From DATKDF01 sp963752045 (GTDB lineage Bacteria; Acidobacteriota; Vicinamibacteria; Vicinamibacterales; SCN-69-37), in assembly GCA_963752045.1 (NCBI GenBank), contig CAVVWN010000008.1, positions 1,364,001 through 1,428,000 on the forward strand: 64,000 nt of DNA. The letters are read 5' to 3'. Position numbers and translations under genes: made by a program. Position 1 is the stretch's first letter, and each line of letters opens with the position of its first letter. This document shows, piece after piece, positions 40,477 through 49,052 of the stretch. The notes under the pieces are model-generated. The model was not told the origin of the DNA and did no database searches. It saw nothing but the letters and a program-made list of their open reading frames with translations.

Positions 40477-41224
40477 GTTCGATTACCTCCTCGCAGAGCC
40501 GGTAGTACTCGCTGGCGCCGGAAGACTCGGGCGCGAACTGGAAGATGGACTCCTTGTAGGCCGGGCTCTCTTCGAGCCGCACGCTCTTGGAAATGACGGT
40601 TCGGAAGACCTTCTGGCCAAAGACCTTGTCGATCTGTTCGCGAATGTCCCTGGCGAGCGCCGTCCTTCTGTCGTGCATCGTGATGACCACGCCGAGGATC
40701 CGCAGGAGCGGATTCGCCCTGGCCCTGACCTTTTCGATGGTCTCGAGAAGGTCGTCGGTGCCCTCGAGGGCGAAGTACGACGACTGGATCGGAATCAAGA
40801 GATGGGTCGAGGCCACGAGGGCGTTCACCGTCAGCAAGCCAAGGGCCGGCGGACAGTCGATCACGACGGCGTCGAAGTCCGCGGCAACCGCGGCAAGCTT
40901 GTCCTTGAGCTTGAAGTGCGCGTCGAGTTCCCCCACCAGCTGGCTCTCGAGCTTCGCCAGCGCGATTCTCGAGGGCGCGATCCACAGGTTGGGCACGGGG
41001 GTGGCCTGAATGACATCCGGCAGGCCGACCTCCGCGTTCACGAACACGTCGTACATCGACTTCGCGATGGTGCCCAGCTCGAGGTACGACATCGAGCTGT
41101 TCGACTGCGGGTCGAGGTCCATGAGCAGGGTGCGTTTGCGGCGGAGCGCCAACGCAGCGGCGAGGTTGATGGCAGTGGTTGTCTTGCCAACCCCGCCCTT
41201 CTGGTTGGCGATCGCGATGATCAT
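40469..41224 (-). CDS. parA: ParA/Soj family partition ATPase
   Basis: 251 residues. Deviant Walker A KGGVGKTT at residues 9-16 (IAIANQKGGVGKTTTAINLA), the switch DLDPQSNSSMSYLE, Walker B VVIDCPPALGLLTVNAL, and IPIQSSYFALEGTDDLLETI. No N-terminal DNA-binding domain, so it is the chromosomal/Soj type, not plasmid P1-type. It forms ATP-dependent nucleoid-bound gradients that position ParB-parS complexes. A strong promoter lies 37 bases upstream (41261-41289), so parAB can be transcribed independently of the DUF151-miaB-recN genes on the same strand. Confidence 0.94.
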   Translation of the reverse strand: MIIAIANQKGGVGKTTTAINLAAALALRRKRTLLMDLDPQSNSSMSYLELGTIAKSMYDVFVNAEVGLPDVIQATPVPNLWIAPSRIALAKLESQLVGELDAHFKLKDKLAAVAADFDAVVIDCPPALGLLTVNALVASTHLLIPIQSSYFALEGTDDLLETIEKVRARANPLLRILGVVITMHDRRTALARDIREQIDKVFGQKVFRTVISKSVRLEESPAYKESIFQFAPESSGASEYYRLCEEVIERV

Positions 41225-41260
41225 TTTGGGGGTCGTTCCGCTCCAGCGGCGGCTCCGGCC

Positions 41261-41289
41261 ATTGTAGGAGGCCCCTAGTGGCCTGTCAA
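41261..41289 (-). promoter_or_regulatory. Near-consensus sigma-70 promoter for parAB
   Basis: On the minus strand TTGACA (41289-41284, perfect) and TACAAT (41266-41261, 5/6) are separated by exactly 17 bases. The start of transcription would be about 41254, giving a 30-base leader to the parA ATG at 41224. It is the best sigma-70-type promoter that I see in the window. It begins just past the DUF151 stop at 41299. Confidence 0.75.
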
Positions 41290-41298
41290 GAAAGACCG

Positions 41299-41781
41299 CT
41301 ACATCTTGTATCCCAGGTCGTCAGGATCGAGGCTCTCGAGCCAGCGCTGGAGCCGTTCCTGGTCGGCCTGCTCGGTGTTCGTGTCCACGGACCTGGCCTG
41401 GTCGAGCACTTTCGGGTTCACAAAGACGGGCGCCTTGAGCCGCAGAGAAAGGGCCAGCGCATCACTCGGCCTGGCATCGACGAGCAGGGTCTCGCCGGCG
41501 CGGTCGAGCTCGAGGTACGCGAAGAAGGTGCTCTCACGAAGGTCGGAAATCACGACCCGACGAAGCGTCGCGCCCAGCTCCTCGAGGAGACTCCTGACAA
41601 GGTCGTGGGTCATCGGCCGCGGGGGCGAGACGTTCTCCATCTGCAGCGCAATCGCGTTGGCTTCAACCGGGCCGACCCAGATCGGGAGCACGCGCTGGTT
41701 GCCCTCGTCGCGCAGGAGGACGATCGGCATGTTCGTGACCGGGTCCACCATGAGGCCCTTGATCGACATCTCAATCAGCAT
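41299..41781 (-). CDS. DUF151 (bifunctional nuclease family) protein
   Basis: 160 residues. The DUF151 domain occupies about 1-135: MSIKGLMVDPVTNMPIVLLR, LPIWVGPVEANAIALQMEN, RPMTHDLVRSLLEELGATL, and DARPSDALALSLRLKAPVFV, the family hallmark. The C-terminal 25 residues are acidic and polar. Plant homologues have DNase and RNase activity; bacterial members are uncharacterised but frequently adjoin miaB, as here. It overlaps miaB by 11 bases, so the two are translationally coupled. Confidence 0.93.
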   Translation of the reverse strand: MLIEMSIKGLMVDPVTNMPIVLLRDEGNQRVLPIWVGPVEANAIALQMENVSPPRPMTHDLVRSLLEELGATLRRVVISDLRESTFFAYLELDRAGETLLVDARPSDALALSLRLKAPVFVNPKVLDQARSVDTNTEQADQERLQRWLESLDPDDLGYKM

Positions 41782-43132
41782 GGGCAGCGGCTCCCGTCAG
41801 GGCCTCCCGACCGGCGTCGAGAAGCTCCCCCTTGAGGCTGTTGGGACCAGCTCGGGTCACCCGCACCCGGACGAGCGACCCGATGAGGTCCTCACCCCCG
41901 GGGAAGTTGACGATGGTATTGCCGGTCGTGCGGCCGGCTACCTCGCCGGGCCGGCGCCTGGATCGGCCGTCGACGAGGACGTCGACCTCGCTCCCCACCA
42001 TCTCTTCGTGCCAGGCCATTTGGATCTCGCGCTGGAGGCCCTGGACTTCGAGGATGCGCCTCGTCTTTTCGGCCTCAGACACGTCGTCGGGCATGCGCTT
42101 GATGGCCAGGGTGCCGGGCCGCGGGGAGTATTTGAAGGAGAAGATCGAGTGGAACCGGACCGCGCGAAGCAGATCGAGCGTGAGCTCGAAGTCCGCGCCG
42201 GATTCACCGGGAAACCCGACGATGAGGTCCGTAGACAAGGCGATGCCCGGGATGTCCCGTCGGAGCCGCTCGACAAGGGCGAGATAGTCACTGCGCGTAT
42301 GCCGCCTCCGCATGGCCCTCAGAATGGCATCCGAGCCTGACTGCACCGGGAGGTGGAGGTGCTTGCAGACTTCTGGTGTCGATCGAATTGCCGCGATGAG
42401 CCGCTCGGTCACGTGCCTCGGGTGCGGACTCGCGAATCGCACTCTCAGGACCCCGGGCACCGCACTCACCCGCCTCAGGAGCTCTGCGAAGTCGCAGTGC
42501 TCATCGTCTGGCGCCTGGTAGTGGTTGACGATCTGGCCGAGCAGCTGAATCTCGCGTCTGCCGCGACTGACGGCAGAGCGGACTTCCGCGAGGATGTCCC
42601 GCGCCGGGCGCATGCGCTCGTGACCGCGGGTCTGGGGCACGACGCAGAAGGCGCAGAACTCGTTGCAGCCTTCGATGATCGTGACCCAGGCTCGGACCGG
42701 GTCCGAGTGCTCCACGAGCCCCAGCGGGAAGCTGACGTCGTCGTGAGGGCTGACGTCGATGACGGGCTTCCTGGTCTCGAGGGCGGCCCCGACCAGGGCT
42801 GGTAGCTCCTTGAGCCGCTGCGTGCCGACGACGACGTCGACCGAGGCATCCCGGGCAAAGAGGCGGTCGCCTTCCTGCTGTGCCACGCAGCCGGCCACGG
42901 CTATCACGGGCTTCCGATCTCGCGCAGCCACGGCCTGTCTCACCTCGCCGAGCCGGGAGAAGAGCTTGTCTACCGCGCGCTCTCGGACGCTGCACGTATT
43001 GACCACGACCACGTCGGCATCACGCTCGTCGGCCGCCGGCTCATAGCCCTCAGAGCGCAGGAGGCCGGCCAGACGCTCCGAGTCGTGGAAGTTCATCTGG
43101 CAGCCGAACGTCTCGATGAAGACCTTAGGCAC
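41771..43132 (-). CDS. miaB: tRNA-2-methylthio-N6-dimethylallyladenosine synthase MiaB
   Basis: 453 residues. Radical SAM methylthiotransferase acting on i6A37 of tRNA. The N-terminal UPF0004 domain has FIETFGCQMNFHDSERLAGL with its cluster cysteines (NTCSVRERAVDKLF, VAGCVAQQ); the radical SAM motif is GCNEFCAFCVVPQTRG (CxxxCxxC); the C-terminal TRAM domain is about 385-440 (DVLVDGRSRRRPGEVAGRTT). The MPKVFIETFGCQMN N-terminus and length support MiaB rather than MtaB or RimO. Its start overlaps the recN stop by eight bases. Confidence 0.96.
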   Translation of the reverse strand: MPKVFIETFGCQMNFHDSERLAGLLRSEGYEPAADERDADVVVVNTCSVRERAVDKLFSRLGEVRQAVAARDRKPVIAVAGCVAQQEGDRLFARDASVDVVVGTQRLKELPALVGAALETRKPVIDVSPHDDVSFPLGLVEHSDPVRAWVTIIEGCNEFCAFCVVPQTRGHERMRPARDILAEVRSAVSRGRREIQLLGQIVNHYQAPDDEHCDFAELLRRVSAVPGVLRVRFASPHPRHVTERLIAAIRSTPEVCKHLHLPVQSGSDAILRAMRRRHTRSDYLALVERLRRDIPGIALSTDLIVGFPGESGADFELTLDLLRAVRFHSIFSFKYSPRPGTLAIKRMPDDVSEAEKTRRILEVQGLQREIQMAWHEEMVGSEVDVLVDGRSRRRPGEVAGRTTGNTIVNFPGGEDLIGSLVRVRVTRAGPNSLKGELLDAGREALTGAAAHAD

Positions 43133-44816
43133 CGGCGCGACCTTTCGCTTTCGCCTTTCGCCCGGCTCGACCTTCGCCTTTCGTTTTTGTTTCGTCTATT
43201 CTCAGCTTGAGCATCTCCCTCGCAGAGGCTAGCACTGTCTGGGTGATTTCGGCGCCGGCGATCATCCGCGCGATCTCCCGTTCGCGGCCCTCGCCCTCGA
43301 GCCGGGCCGCGGAGGCCACGGTCCTCGATCCGCGGATCTGCTTCGACACCATCACGTGGGTCGAGGCCCGCGCCGCGATCTGCGGAAGGTGTGTGACGCA
43401 CACGACCTGGAAGCTTCTGGCCAGGGCCTGGAGCCTCGCCCCGACGGCGTCAGCGGCTTCCCCGCCGATGCCCGCGTCCACCTCATCGAAGACGAGCGTT
43501 CTGCCGAGCTCCTCGGGCCGCGCAAGCGACCGCAGGGCCAGCATCACGCGCGACAACTCTCCGCCCGAGGCGATCCGTGCGAGCGGCCGGAGGTCTTCGC
43601 CTGGGTTTGGCGAGATGTAGAACTCCACCCGGTCTATGCCCTGCCGATGCCAGTCGTCCATGGAGAGGCTCTCCACGCGCACGTCCACTTGTGACCGGGG
43701 CATCGCCAGGTCGGCAAGGTCGCTTGCGAGCGCCGTCGCCAGCTTCGCGGCAGCCTGCCGCCTCTTCGTCGACAGCTGGGTGGCCGCCGAGAGGAACTGA
43801 TCGCGCGCGGCCCGTTCATCGGCTTCCAGGCGGGCGGCCCGCTCCTCGCCCGCGTCGAGCTCCTCAATCTCCTGTTTCAGCCGGCTGGAGGTTGCGAGCA
43901 CGGCGTCGAGGCCCGGACCGTATCGCCGCTTCAGGCGTTCGATCGCCGCGAGCCTGTCTTCGACGGCCTGCAGCCTCTCGGGCGAGGCGTCGAGGCCGGC
44001 CTGGTAGTCGCGTACGAAGAGGGCAAGGTCTTCCAGGCGCGACTTCACCTCATCGCGTTCGTCGAGGTAGGGCGTGAAGCGCGGGTCGAGCTGGCTGAGT
44101 TCCTCGAGCTTCCGCCAGACGCCGCCGAGCAATGCCGTCACCGACGCATCGCCCTCGTAGAGCGTCTCGAAGGCCTCGGCCGAAAGGCGGCTGAGGCGAT
44201 CGGCGTTGGCGAGCACGCGGCGCTCGGCGTCGAGACGGTCATCCTCGCCGGCTTCGGGCCCGACCTTCTCGATCTCCTGCAGCTGAAACCGCGCCATGTC
44301 CAGGCGGGCGTTCTTCTCCCGGTCGTCGAGCCTGGTTCGCTCGAGCGCCGTTGCCGCCGAGCGCCAGTCGTCGAAGCGCCCGGCCACCGCCGCGGCCTCG
44401 GTGTCGAGGCCGGCGAACGTGTCGAGCAGGCCCGCATGTTCGGCCGGGTCGAGCAGTTGCTGATGTTCGTGCTGACCGTGCAGGTCGATGAGCGACGAGC
44501 CGAGCTCGCGGAGCGCGCCCGTCGTGGCGAGGGCGTCGTCGATGAACGCCCGGCTGCGCCCGTGCGCGGAGACCTCGCGGCGCACGATGACTTCGTGGCC
44601 TGCCGTCCGTTCGAAGATCGCCTGCACGGTGGCGTGGGTCTCGCCCGTCCGGACGAGGTCAACGCTCGCCCGCCCGCCGAGCAACAGGTCGATGGCCTCG
44701 ACGATGACGGACTTGCCGGCCCCGGTTTCGCCGGTGAGGGCGGTGAGCCCAGGCTCGAACTCCACATCGAGGCTGTCGATGACGGCGAGGTGACGCACGC
44801 TGAGGAAACGAAGCAT
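43125..44816 (-). CDS. recN: DNA repair protein RecN
   Basis: 563 residues. SMC-like ATPase of double-strand break repair. Walker A GETGAGKSVIVEAIDLLL is near residue 30; the hinge-less coiled coil covers about 150-370; the ABC signature ASGGELSRVMLALRSL and Walker B TLVFDEVDAGIGGEAAD are in the C-terminal half, then VCVTHLPQIAARASTHVMVS. The last 25 residues are a Lys/Gly/Ala repeat tail (KGEGRAGRKAKAKGRAG), matched in the DNA by CTTTCGC-type short repeats at about 43146-43190; tails like this vary between relatives. It ends eight bases into miaB. Confidence 0.95.
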   Translation of the reverse strand: MLRFLSVRHLAVIDSLDVEFEPGLTALTGETGAGKSVIVEAIDLLLGGRASVDLVRTGETHATVQAIFERTAGHEVIVRREVSAHGRSRAFIDDALATTGALRELGSSLIDLHGQHEHQQLLDPAEHAGLLDTFAGLDTEAAAVAGRFDDWRSAATALERTRLDDREKNARLDMARFQLQEIEKVGPEAGEDDRLDAERRVLANADRLSRLSAEAFETLYEGDASVTALLGGVWRKLEELSQLDPRFTPYLDERDEVKSRLEDLALFVRDYQAGLDASPERLQAVEDRLAAIERLKRRYGPGLDAVLATSSRLKQEIEELDAGEERAARLEADERAARDQFLSAATQLSTKRRQAAAKLATALASDLADLAMPRSQVDVRVESLSMDDWHRQGIDRVEFYISPNPGEDLRPLARIASGGELSRVMLALRSLARPEELGRTLVFDEVDAGIGGEAADAVGARLQALARSFQVVCVTHLPQIAARASTHVMVSKQIRGSRTVASAARLEGEGREREIARMIAGAEITQTVLASAREMLKLRIDETKTKGEGRAGRKAKAKGRAGA

Positions 44817-44847
44817 CGCGACCCGGAACTCTCATGCTATCAGAACT

Positions 44848-44876
44848 TTGACAGCGATCGCGGCGCATGCTAGGCT
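44848..44876 (+). promoter_or_regulatory. Candidate sigma-70 promoter for the tol-pal operon
   Basis: TTGACA (44848-44853, perfect) and TAGGCT (44871-44876) with a 17-base spacer, in the region between divergent recN and tolQ. The -10 is weak (3/6) but the spacing is exact. The predicted start near 44883 gives a leader of about 50 bases ending in GTGGAGGA, the tolQ ribosome-binding site. Confidence 0.55.
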
Positions 44877-44934
44877 TGCGTGATTCGCGCTGTTTCCCAG
44901 CGGCGCATCAGCACAAGAGTAGGTGGAGGACTGA

Positions 44935-45699
44935 TTGCGCACGCTTGGATTTCTGATCCTGGCGCTCCAGGACCAGAGTACGGCTGCCGGCCTGCCTGAG
45001 TCTGGCGCGGCCACCGACACAGACGTCATTTCGCTCATCCTCAATGCCAGCCCGATGGTCTGGGCCGTGCTGGCGATCCTGTTGTTCTTCTCGGCCGTCT
45101 CGTGGGGGATCATCCTCTACAAGCAGCGGCAGCTCAGCACGGCGGCGCAGCAGACGCTGCAGTTCCTCGAGGTGTTTCGCAAGAGCAGCCGGTTCTCCGA
45201 GGTGCAGGCGGCCTGCGGCGGCCTGACGTCGAGTCCGCTCGTCGGGCTGTTCCAGTCGGGCTACGCGGAGTTGAACGCGCAACTGCGTGGTCCAGGCGAG
45301 AACCGGCCGGCTGCGCCGTCGGGACGTCCAACCCTGAGGAGTCTTGATGCCGTGGATCGGGCCCTGCTGCGCGCAACGACGACGGAGCTCGCGAAGCTGG
45401 AACATCGCGTGACGTTTCTCGCCACTACGGCGTCACTCACGCCGTACATCGGTCTGTTCGGCACCGTGTGGGGCATCCTGAACTCCTTCCAGGACATCGG
45501 CGCTTCAGGGTCCACCAGTCTCGGCACGGTGGCGCCCGGGATCGCCGAGGCGCTCGTGGCCACGGCCCTCGGGCTCTTCGCGGCGATTCCAGCCGTCTAC
45601 TTCTACAACGACATCACGAACCGCGTGAAAGCGTTCGCGAATCAGATGGAGGACTTCTCGATGGAGTTCCTGACGATCGCCGAGCGGAACTTCACCTGA
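44935..45699 (+). CDS. tolQ: Tol-Pal system protein TolQ (ExbB/MotA family)
   Basis: 254 residues from TTG 44935; GGAGG at about 44923-44927 supports the unusual start. Three membrane helices: VISLILNASPMVWAVLAILL near 30-55, FLATTASLTPYIGLFGTVWG near 155-180, and ALVATALGLFAAIPAVYFYN near 200-225. A cytoplasmic loop of about 100 residues separates the first two. With TolR it forms the proton-driven motor that energises TolA and keeps the outer membrane attached during division. First gene of tolQ-tolR-tolA-tolB-pal-cpoB. Confidence 0.94.
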   Translation: MRTLGFLILALQDQSTAAGLPESGAATDTDVISLILNASPMVWAVLAILLFFSAVSWGIILYKQRQLSTAAQQTLQFLEVFRKSSRFSEVQAACGGLTSSPLVGLFQSGYAELNAQLRGPGENRPAAPSGRPTLRSLDAVDRALLRATTTELAKLEHRVTFLATTASLTPYIGLFGTVWGILNSFQDIGASGSTSLGTVAPGIAEALVATALGLFAAIPAVYFYNDITNRVKAFANQMEDFSMEFLTIAERNFT

Positions 45700-45706
45700 G
45701 GCGCAG

Positions 45707-46183
45707 ATGGCCAGAGTCGACGCAATCGGGAACGGCCCGCGACACCGTGGGCGTCGAGGCCGCGGGGGCCGCGTGTCGACCTCGCTCGCCGAAATCAACG
45801 TGGTGCCGCTCATCGATGTGATGCTCGTGCTGCTCGTCATCTTCATGGTGACCGCGCCGATCATGACGCAGGGGTTCCCGGTCCAGCTGCCCGAGTCGCG
45901 CCGGTCGCAGCCGATCGACCAGACACCGGTGACGGTGTCGGTGCCTGCCTCGTTTCCGGGCGACGGAGAGGTGCGCATCGGAGACGAGGCCGTGCCGCTC
46001 GCGTTGCTGCCCGAGCGGATCCGGCAAGAGCTGTCGAGCCGCGCCGAAAAGAACGTGGTGCTCGCGAGTGATGGCCTCATCACGATGCAGCAGATGATGT
46101 CGGTCTTCGATCAGTTGCGCGCCGGCGGCGTGGTCAATGTCGGAATCCAGACGCAGCCTTCGCGCTCGAGACGCGCGCCATGA
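45707..46183 (+). CDS. tolR: Tol-Pal system protein TolR (ExbD family)
   Basis: 158 residues from ATG 45707. An unusually basic N-terminus (GPRHRGRRGRGGRVS) is followed by the ExbD/TolR membrane helix with the conserved proton-path Asp (INVVPLIDVMLVLLVIFMVT), then TAPIMTQGFPVQLPES and a periplasmic domain ending in RAGGVVNVGIQTQPS. It starts eight bases after tolQ and its stop overlaps the next start (ATGA). Confidence 0.93.
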   Translation: MARVDAIGNGPRHRGRRGRGGRVSTSLAEINVVPLIDVMLVLLVIFMVTAPIMTQGFPVQLPESRRSQPIDQTPVTVSVPASFPGDGEVRIGDEAVPLALLPERIRQELSSRAEKNVVLASDGLITMQQMMSVFDQLRAGGVVNVGIQTQPSRSRRAP

Positions 46184-46959
46184 GGATAGAAGCCGACGAC
46201 GTCCTGTCGCTTCGCGCGGCCGACCCGCCGGGCCTGCAGAAGGCGCTGCGGCTGTCGTTTGGCGTGCACGTCGGCGCCATCCTCATCCTCCTGCTCCTGC
46301 CTCAGTCGTGGATCGCCGGGAAACAGGTCGAGCCGGTGAGAATGACGATCAGCCTCGGAGACGGCTCGGGGGCGCGAACGAGCGGCCGGACGCCTGCCGG
46401 CGGCCGGACGGTCGAAGCGGTCAGGCCGCCGGACGCCAGGCCCGAGCCCGTACGCCCGGCCGGGGCTCGCGACGACAGGATGACGATTCCGGATACTGCC
46501 GTCGATCGCCCGCCGCCCAAGCCCGTCGAGACAAAGGCGCCGGCGACGACGCTCCCCCGCCCGCCCGCTCCCGGTCGTGAGGTCTCTCGCGGCACGGCCG
46601 TGACCGAGACCGGCAACGTCGGCGAATCGGCAGGCCTGGCGAGCGGCGGCGAGCGCGGCGGACAACGGACCGAGTTCGATGCGAATTTCTGCTGCCCGGA
46701 GTGGGGCCGCATCATGGTGGAGGCGATCGACCAGCACTGGGCGAGCACGCAGCCCGAGCGCGGGCTCACCATCCTGAGCTTCGTCGTGAACCAGAATGGT
46801 ACCATTAGCGATCTCGCGGTCGATCAGTCGAGCGGCAGCAGCAATCTGGATCGGCTGGCGATGTTCGCCGTCCGGCAGGCCAGGATTCCGCCGCTGCCGC
46901 GGGCGTTCACCGAGCCCACCCTCCGGGTGCGGCTCAGATTCCCGTACGGAGTCCAGTAG
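46180..46959 (+). CDS. tolA: TolA/TonB-like energy transducer
   Basis: 259 residues from ATG 46180. A single membrane helix at about 24-42 (RLSFGVHVGAILILLLLPQS) is followed by a long Pro/Arg/Gly-rich periplasmic spacer (residues 55-160) and a C-terminal TonB-type domain (RGLTILSFVVNQNGTISDLA, RQARIPPLPRAFTEPTLRV). Two adjacent cysteines (ANFCCPEWGRIM) at the start of the C-terminal domain could form a disulphide. The long Lys/Ala helical domain of enterobacterial TolA is absent; gene position, rather than fold, argues for TolA function. Confidence 0.88.
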   Translation: MRIEADDVLSLRAADPPGLQKALRLSFGVHVGAILILLLLPQSWIAGKQVEPVRMTISLGDGSGARTSGRTPAGGRTVEAVRPPDARPEPVRPAGARDDRMTIPDTAVDRPPPKPVETKAPATTLPRPPAPGREVSRGTAVTETGNVGESAGLASGGERGGQRTEFDANFCCPEWGRIMVEAIDQHWASTQPERGLTILSFVVNQNGTISDLAVDQSSGSSNLDRLAMFAVRQARIPPLPRAFTEPTLRVRLRFPYGVQ

Positions 46960-46979
46960 AGGTGGCCAGGAGAATGACA

Positions 46980-48404
46980 GTGAGATTCAGACTTGCCGCG
47001 GTGGTGTCGGCGGCGGCCATTAGCACACTGGTGGCCATGGCCGCCCCCGGGCCGGCCGGCCTGTCCGCGGTCGACCTGCAGGATCCGCCGCCCCAGCGTC
47101 AGACGCAGCTGGATCTGTCGATGAGCGGACGCGGGTATCAGCCGCGGCTGGGCCTTCCCGATTTCGTGGTTCCCGGCGGGAATGCGGAGCTCTCGCAGGC
47201 TGCGCGGACGCTGGCCGACGTGCTCTGGGCCGATCTCGATTTCGAGAAGGAGTTCTACATGATCCCGCGCGAGGAGTCGGCGCGGATTCCGACGGCCGCC
47301 TCGCCGCAGGCCCTGCCGGCGCAGCGCTGGGCGCAACTCGGCGCCGACTTCGTGCTGCTTGGCAGCGTGCGCGTGACAGGCGAGACGTTCGAAGTCGATC
47401 TCCGCTCCATAGCCGTGCGCGGCCGCGACCCTGGCAGCCAGCACTTCGGCCGACAGTACCAGGGCTGCACCATCCAGAACCCGCGCGCGTGCGCGCACTA
47501 CATTGCCGACGACTTTCACAAGGAGACCCGCGGCCTCGACGGTGTGGCCCAGACCCGCCTGGCCTTCGTCTCGAACCGCGACGGGACGCCCGTGACGGGC
47601 CGTCCGATGCCGAATCCCGGCAGCAGCAAGGAGATTTACGTTTCCGACTACGACGGCGCCAACGCCAGGCGCGTCACGGCCAACCAGAAGCTGAACATCG
47701 CGCCGTCCTGGTCGCCGGACGCGCGATCGCTGGCCTACACGTCGTGGGAGACGGGCTTCCAGGACGTGTACGTGATTCACCCCTTCGGCGGCGGCCCCAG
47801 GTCTCGACCCGCCCTCGGAACCGAGCAGATACACAACATGCTCTCGGCCTGGTCGCCGGACGGGCAGCGCCTCGCGTACGCGTCGGCGCGCAATGGCGGA
47901 CGCACGGACGTCTGGGTCGTCAATCGTGACGGTTCCGGCGCCCGCAACCTGACGCCCAACACGCCGAACTGGGATGACAGCGCGCCCACCTGGTCTCCCG
48001 ACGGCACACAAATCGCCTTTACGTCCGACCGATCGGGTACCAACCAGATCTACACGATGGCCGCCGATGGCACGGGCGTGCGCCGGATCATCTCGCAGCA
48101 ACACAGCGACCGGCCGACATGGTCTCCGCTCAACTACATCGCGTTTACTCTCGGGAGCGGTCCGGGCCACGACATCGCGGTGTACGATTTCCTGAAGAAC
48201 GAGGTGCGCGTGCTGACCGACGGGCTCGGGTCGAACGGCAGCGCCAGCGTGGCTCCGAACGGCCGCCACATCGCGTTCACGACGACGCGGTGGGGGCGGG
48301 AACAGGTGGCCATCATCGACTATCCGACCGGCCGGAACATCAGGCGGATCACCGACACCGGCACCAACACGTATCCGAGTTGGTCGCCCATGCCCAATCG
48401 TTGA
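46980..48404 (+). CDS. tolB: Tol-Pal system beta-propeller protein TolB
   Basis: About 474 residues. Starts at 46962 (GTG), 46974 (ATG) and 46980 (GTG) are possible; I favour 46980 because AGGAG at 46968-46972 is seven bases upstream and the signal peptide (RFRLAAVVSAAAISTLVAMA) begins cleanly there. The N-terminal TolB_N-like domain is followed by a six-bladed WD40-like propeller with typical repeats (KLNIAPSWSPDARSLAYTSW, LSAWSPDGQRLAYASARNGG, SAPTWSPDGTQIAFTSDRSG). It binds Pal in the periplasm. It sits between tolA and pal as expected. Confidence 0.95.
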   Translation: MRFRLAAVVSAAAISTLVAMAAPGPAGLSAVDLQDPPPQRQTQLDLSMSGRGYQPRLGLPDFVVPGGNAELSQAARTLADVLWADLDFEKEFYMIPREESARIPTAASPQALPAQRWAQLGADFVLLGSVRVTGETFEVDLRSIAVRGRDPGSQHFGRQYQGCTIQNPRACAHYIADDFHKETRGLDGVAQTRLAFVSNRDGTPVTGRPMPNPGSSKEIYVSDYDGANARRVTANQKLNIAPSWSPDARSLAYTSWETGFQDVYVIHPFGGGPRSRPALGTEQIHNMLSAWSPDGQRLAYASARNGGRTDVWVVNRDGSGARNLTPNTPNWDDSAPTWSPDGTQIAFTSDRSGTNQIYTMAADGTGVRRIISQQHSDRPTWSPLNYIAFTLGSGPGHDIAVYDFLKNEVRVLTDGLGSNGSASVAPNGRHIAFTTTRWGREQVAIIDYPTGRNIRRITDTGTNTYPSWSPMPNR

Positions 48405-48426
48405 GACTACTGTGAGGACAGGTGCC

Positions 48427-49005
48427 ATGACCCGACAGTCACTGCTCGCGCTGACGTTGGCCGGACTTACGCTCGCTGGCGCGTGTGCCAGCAACCCGCC
48501 GCCCGAATCGGTGCCGCCGCCGCCGGCCTTTCCAGGCGCCGCTCCGAATCCCGGGGGCACGCCGCCACCGCCGCCAGCCCGCCCGTCGACTCCCCCGTCC
48601 GTCCCGCGAGAGCCGGTGATCACGTCCGATCCGCTGGCCAGCATGTCGCCGGAGGAAATCAACGCGAATTCTCCGCTGGAACCCGTGTTCTTCCGATACG
48701 ACAGCGACGAGCTCGACGAGCCCGCCCGTGAGGCACTCGCGACGAACGCCAAGGTGCTCGGCTCCTATTCGAGCTGGGTGATCACCATCGAAGGGCACTG
48801 TGACGAACGTGGCACCCCGGAATACAATCTGGCACTGGGTGATCGGCGGGCGCTTGCAGCCAAGAACTTCCTGCTGTCGCTCGGCGTGTCGGCCGACCGG
48901 ATCCGAACCGTGAGCTACGGCAAGGAGTTCCCCTTCGACCCGGGCCATGACGAGACGGCGTGGGCGCGCAATCGGCGGGCCCACTTCATGGTGGTGGCGA
49001 AGTGA
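48427..49005 (+). CDS. pal: Peptidoglycan-associated lipoprotein Pal
   Basis: 192 residues from ATG 48427; an in-frame GTG at 48412 is less likely because the signal is complete without it. Lipoprotein signal with C at ALAGACAS-like lipobox (LTLAGACAS). A Pro-rich linker (residues 25-60) is followed by the OmpA C-terminal domain: VFFRYDSDELDEPAREALAT, EGHCDERGTPEYNLALGDRR and VSYGKEFPFDPG, with the peptidoglycan-binding Asp/Arg pair. Anchors the outer membrane to murein and binds TolB. Confidence 0.95.
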   Translation: MTRQSLLALTLAGLTLAGACASNPPPESVPPPPAFPGAAPNPGGTPPPPPARPSTPPSVPREPVITSDPLASMSPEEINANSPLEPVFFRYDSDELDEPAREALATNAKVLGSYSSWVITIEGHCDERGTPEYNLALGDRRALAAKNFLLSLGVSADRIRTVSYGKEFPFDPGHDETAWARNRRAHFMVVAK

Positions 49006-49052
49006 CCGGTGCGCTGGTGCGGCGGCAGGCCGGGTCGTTCAGGTAGTCATCG

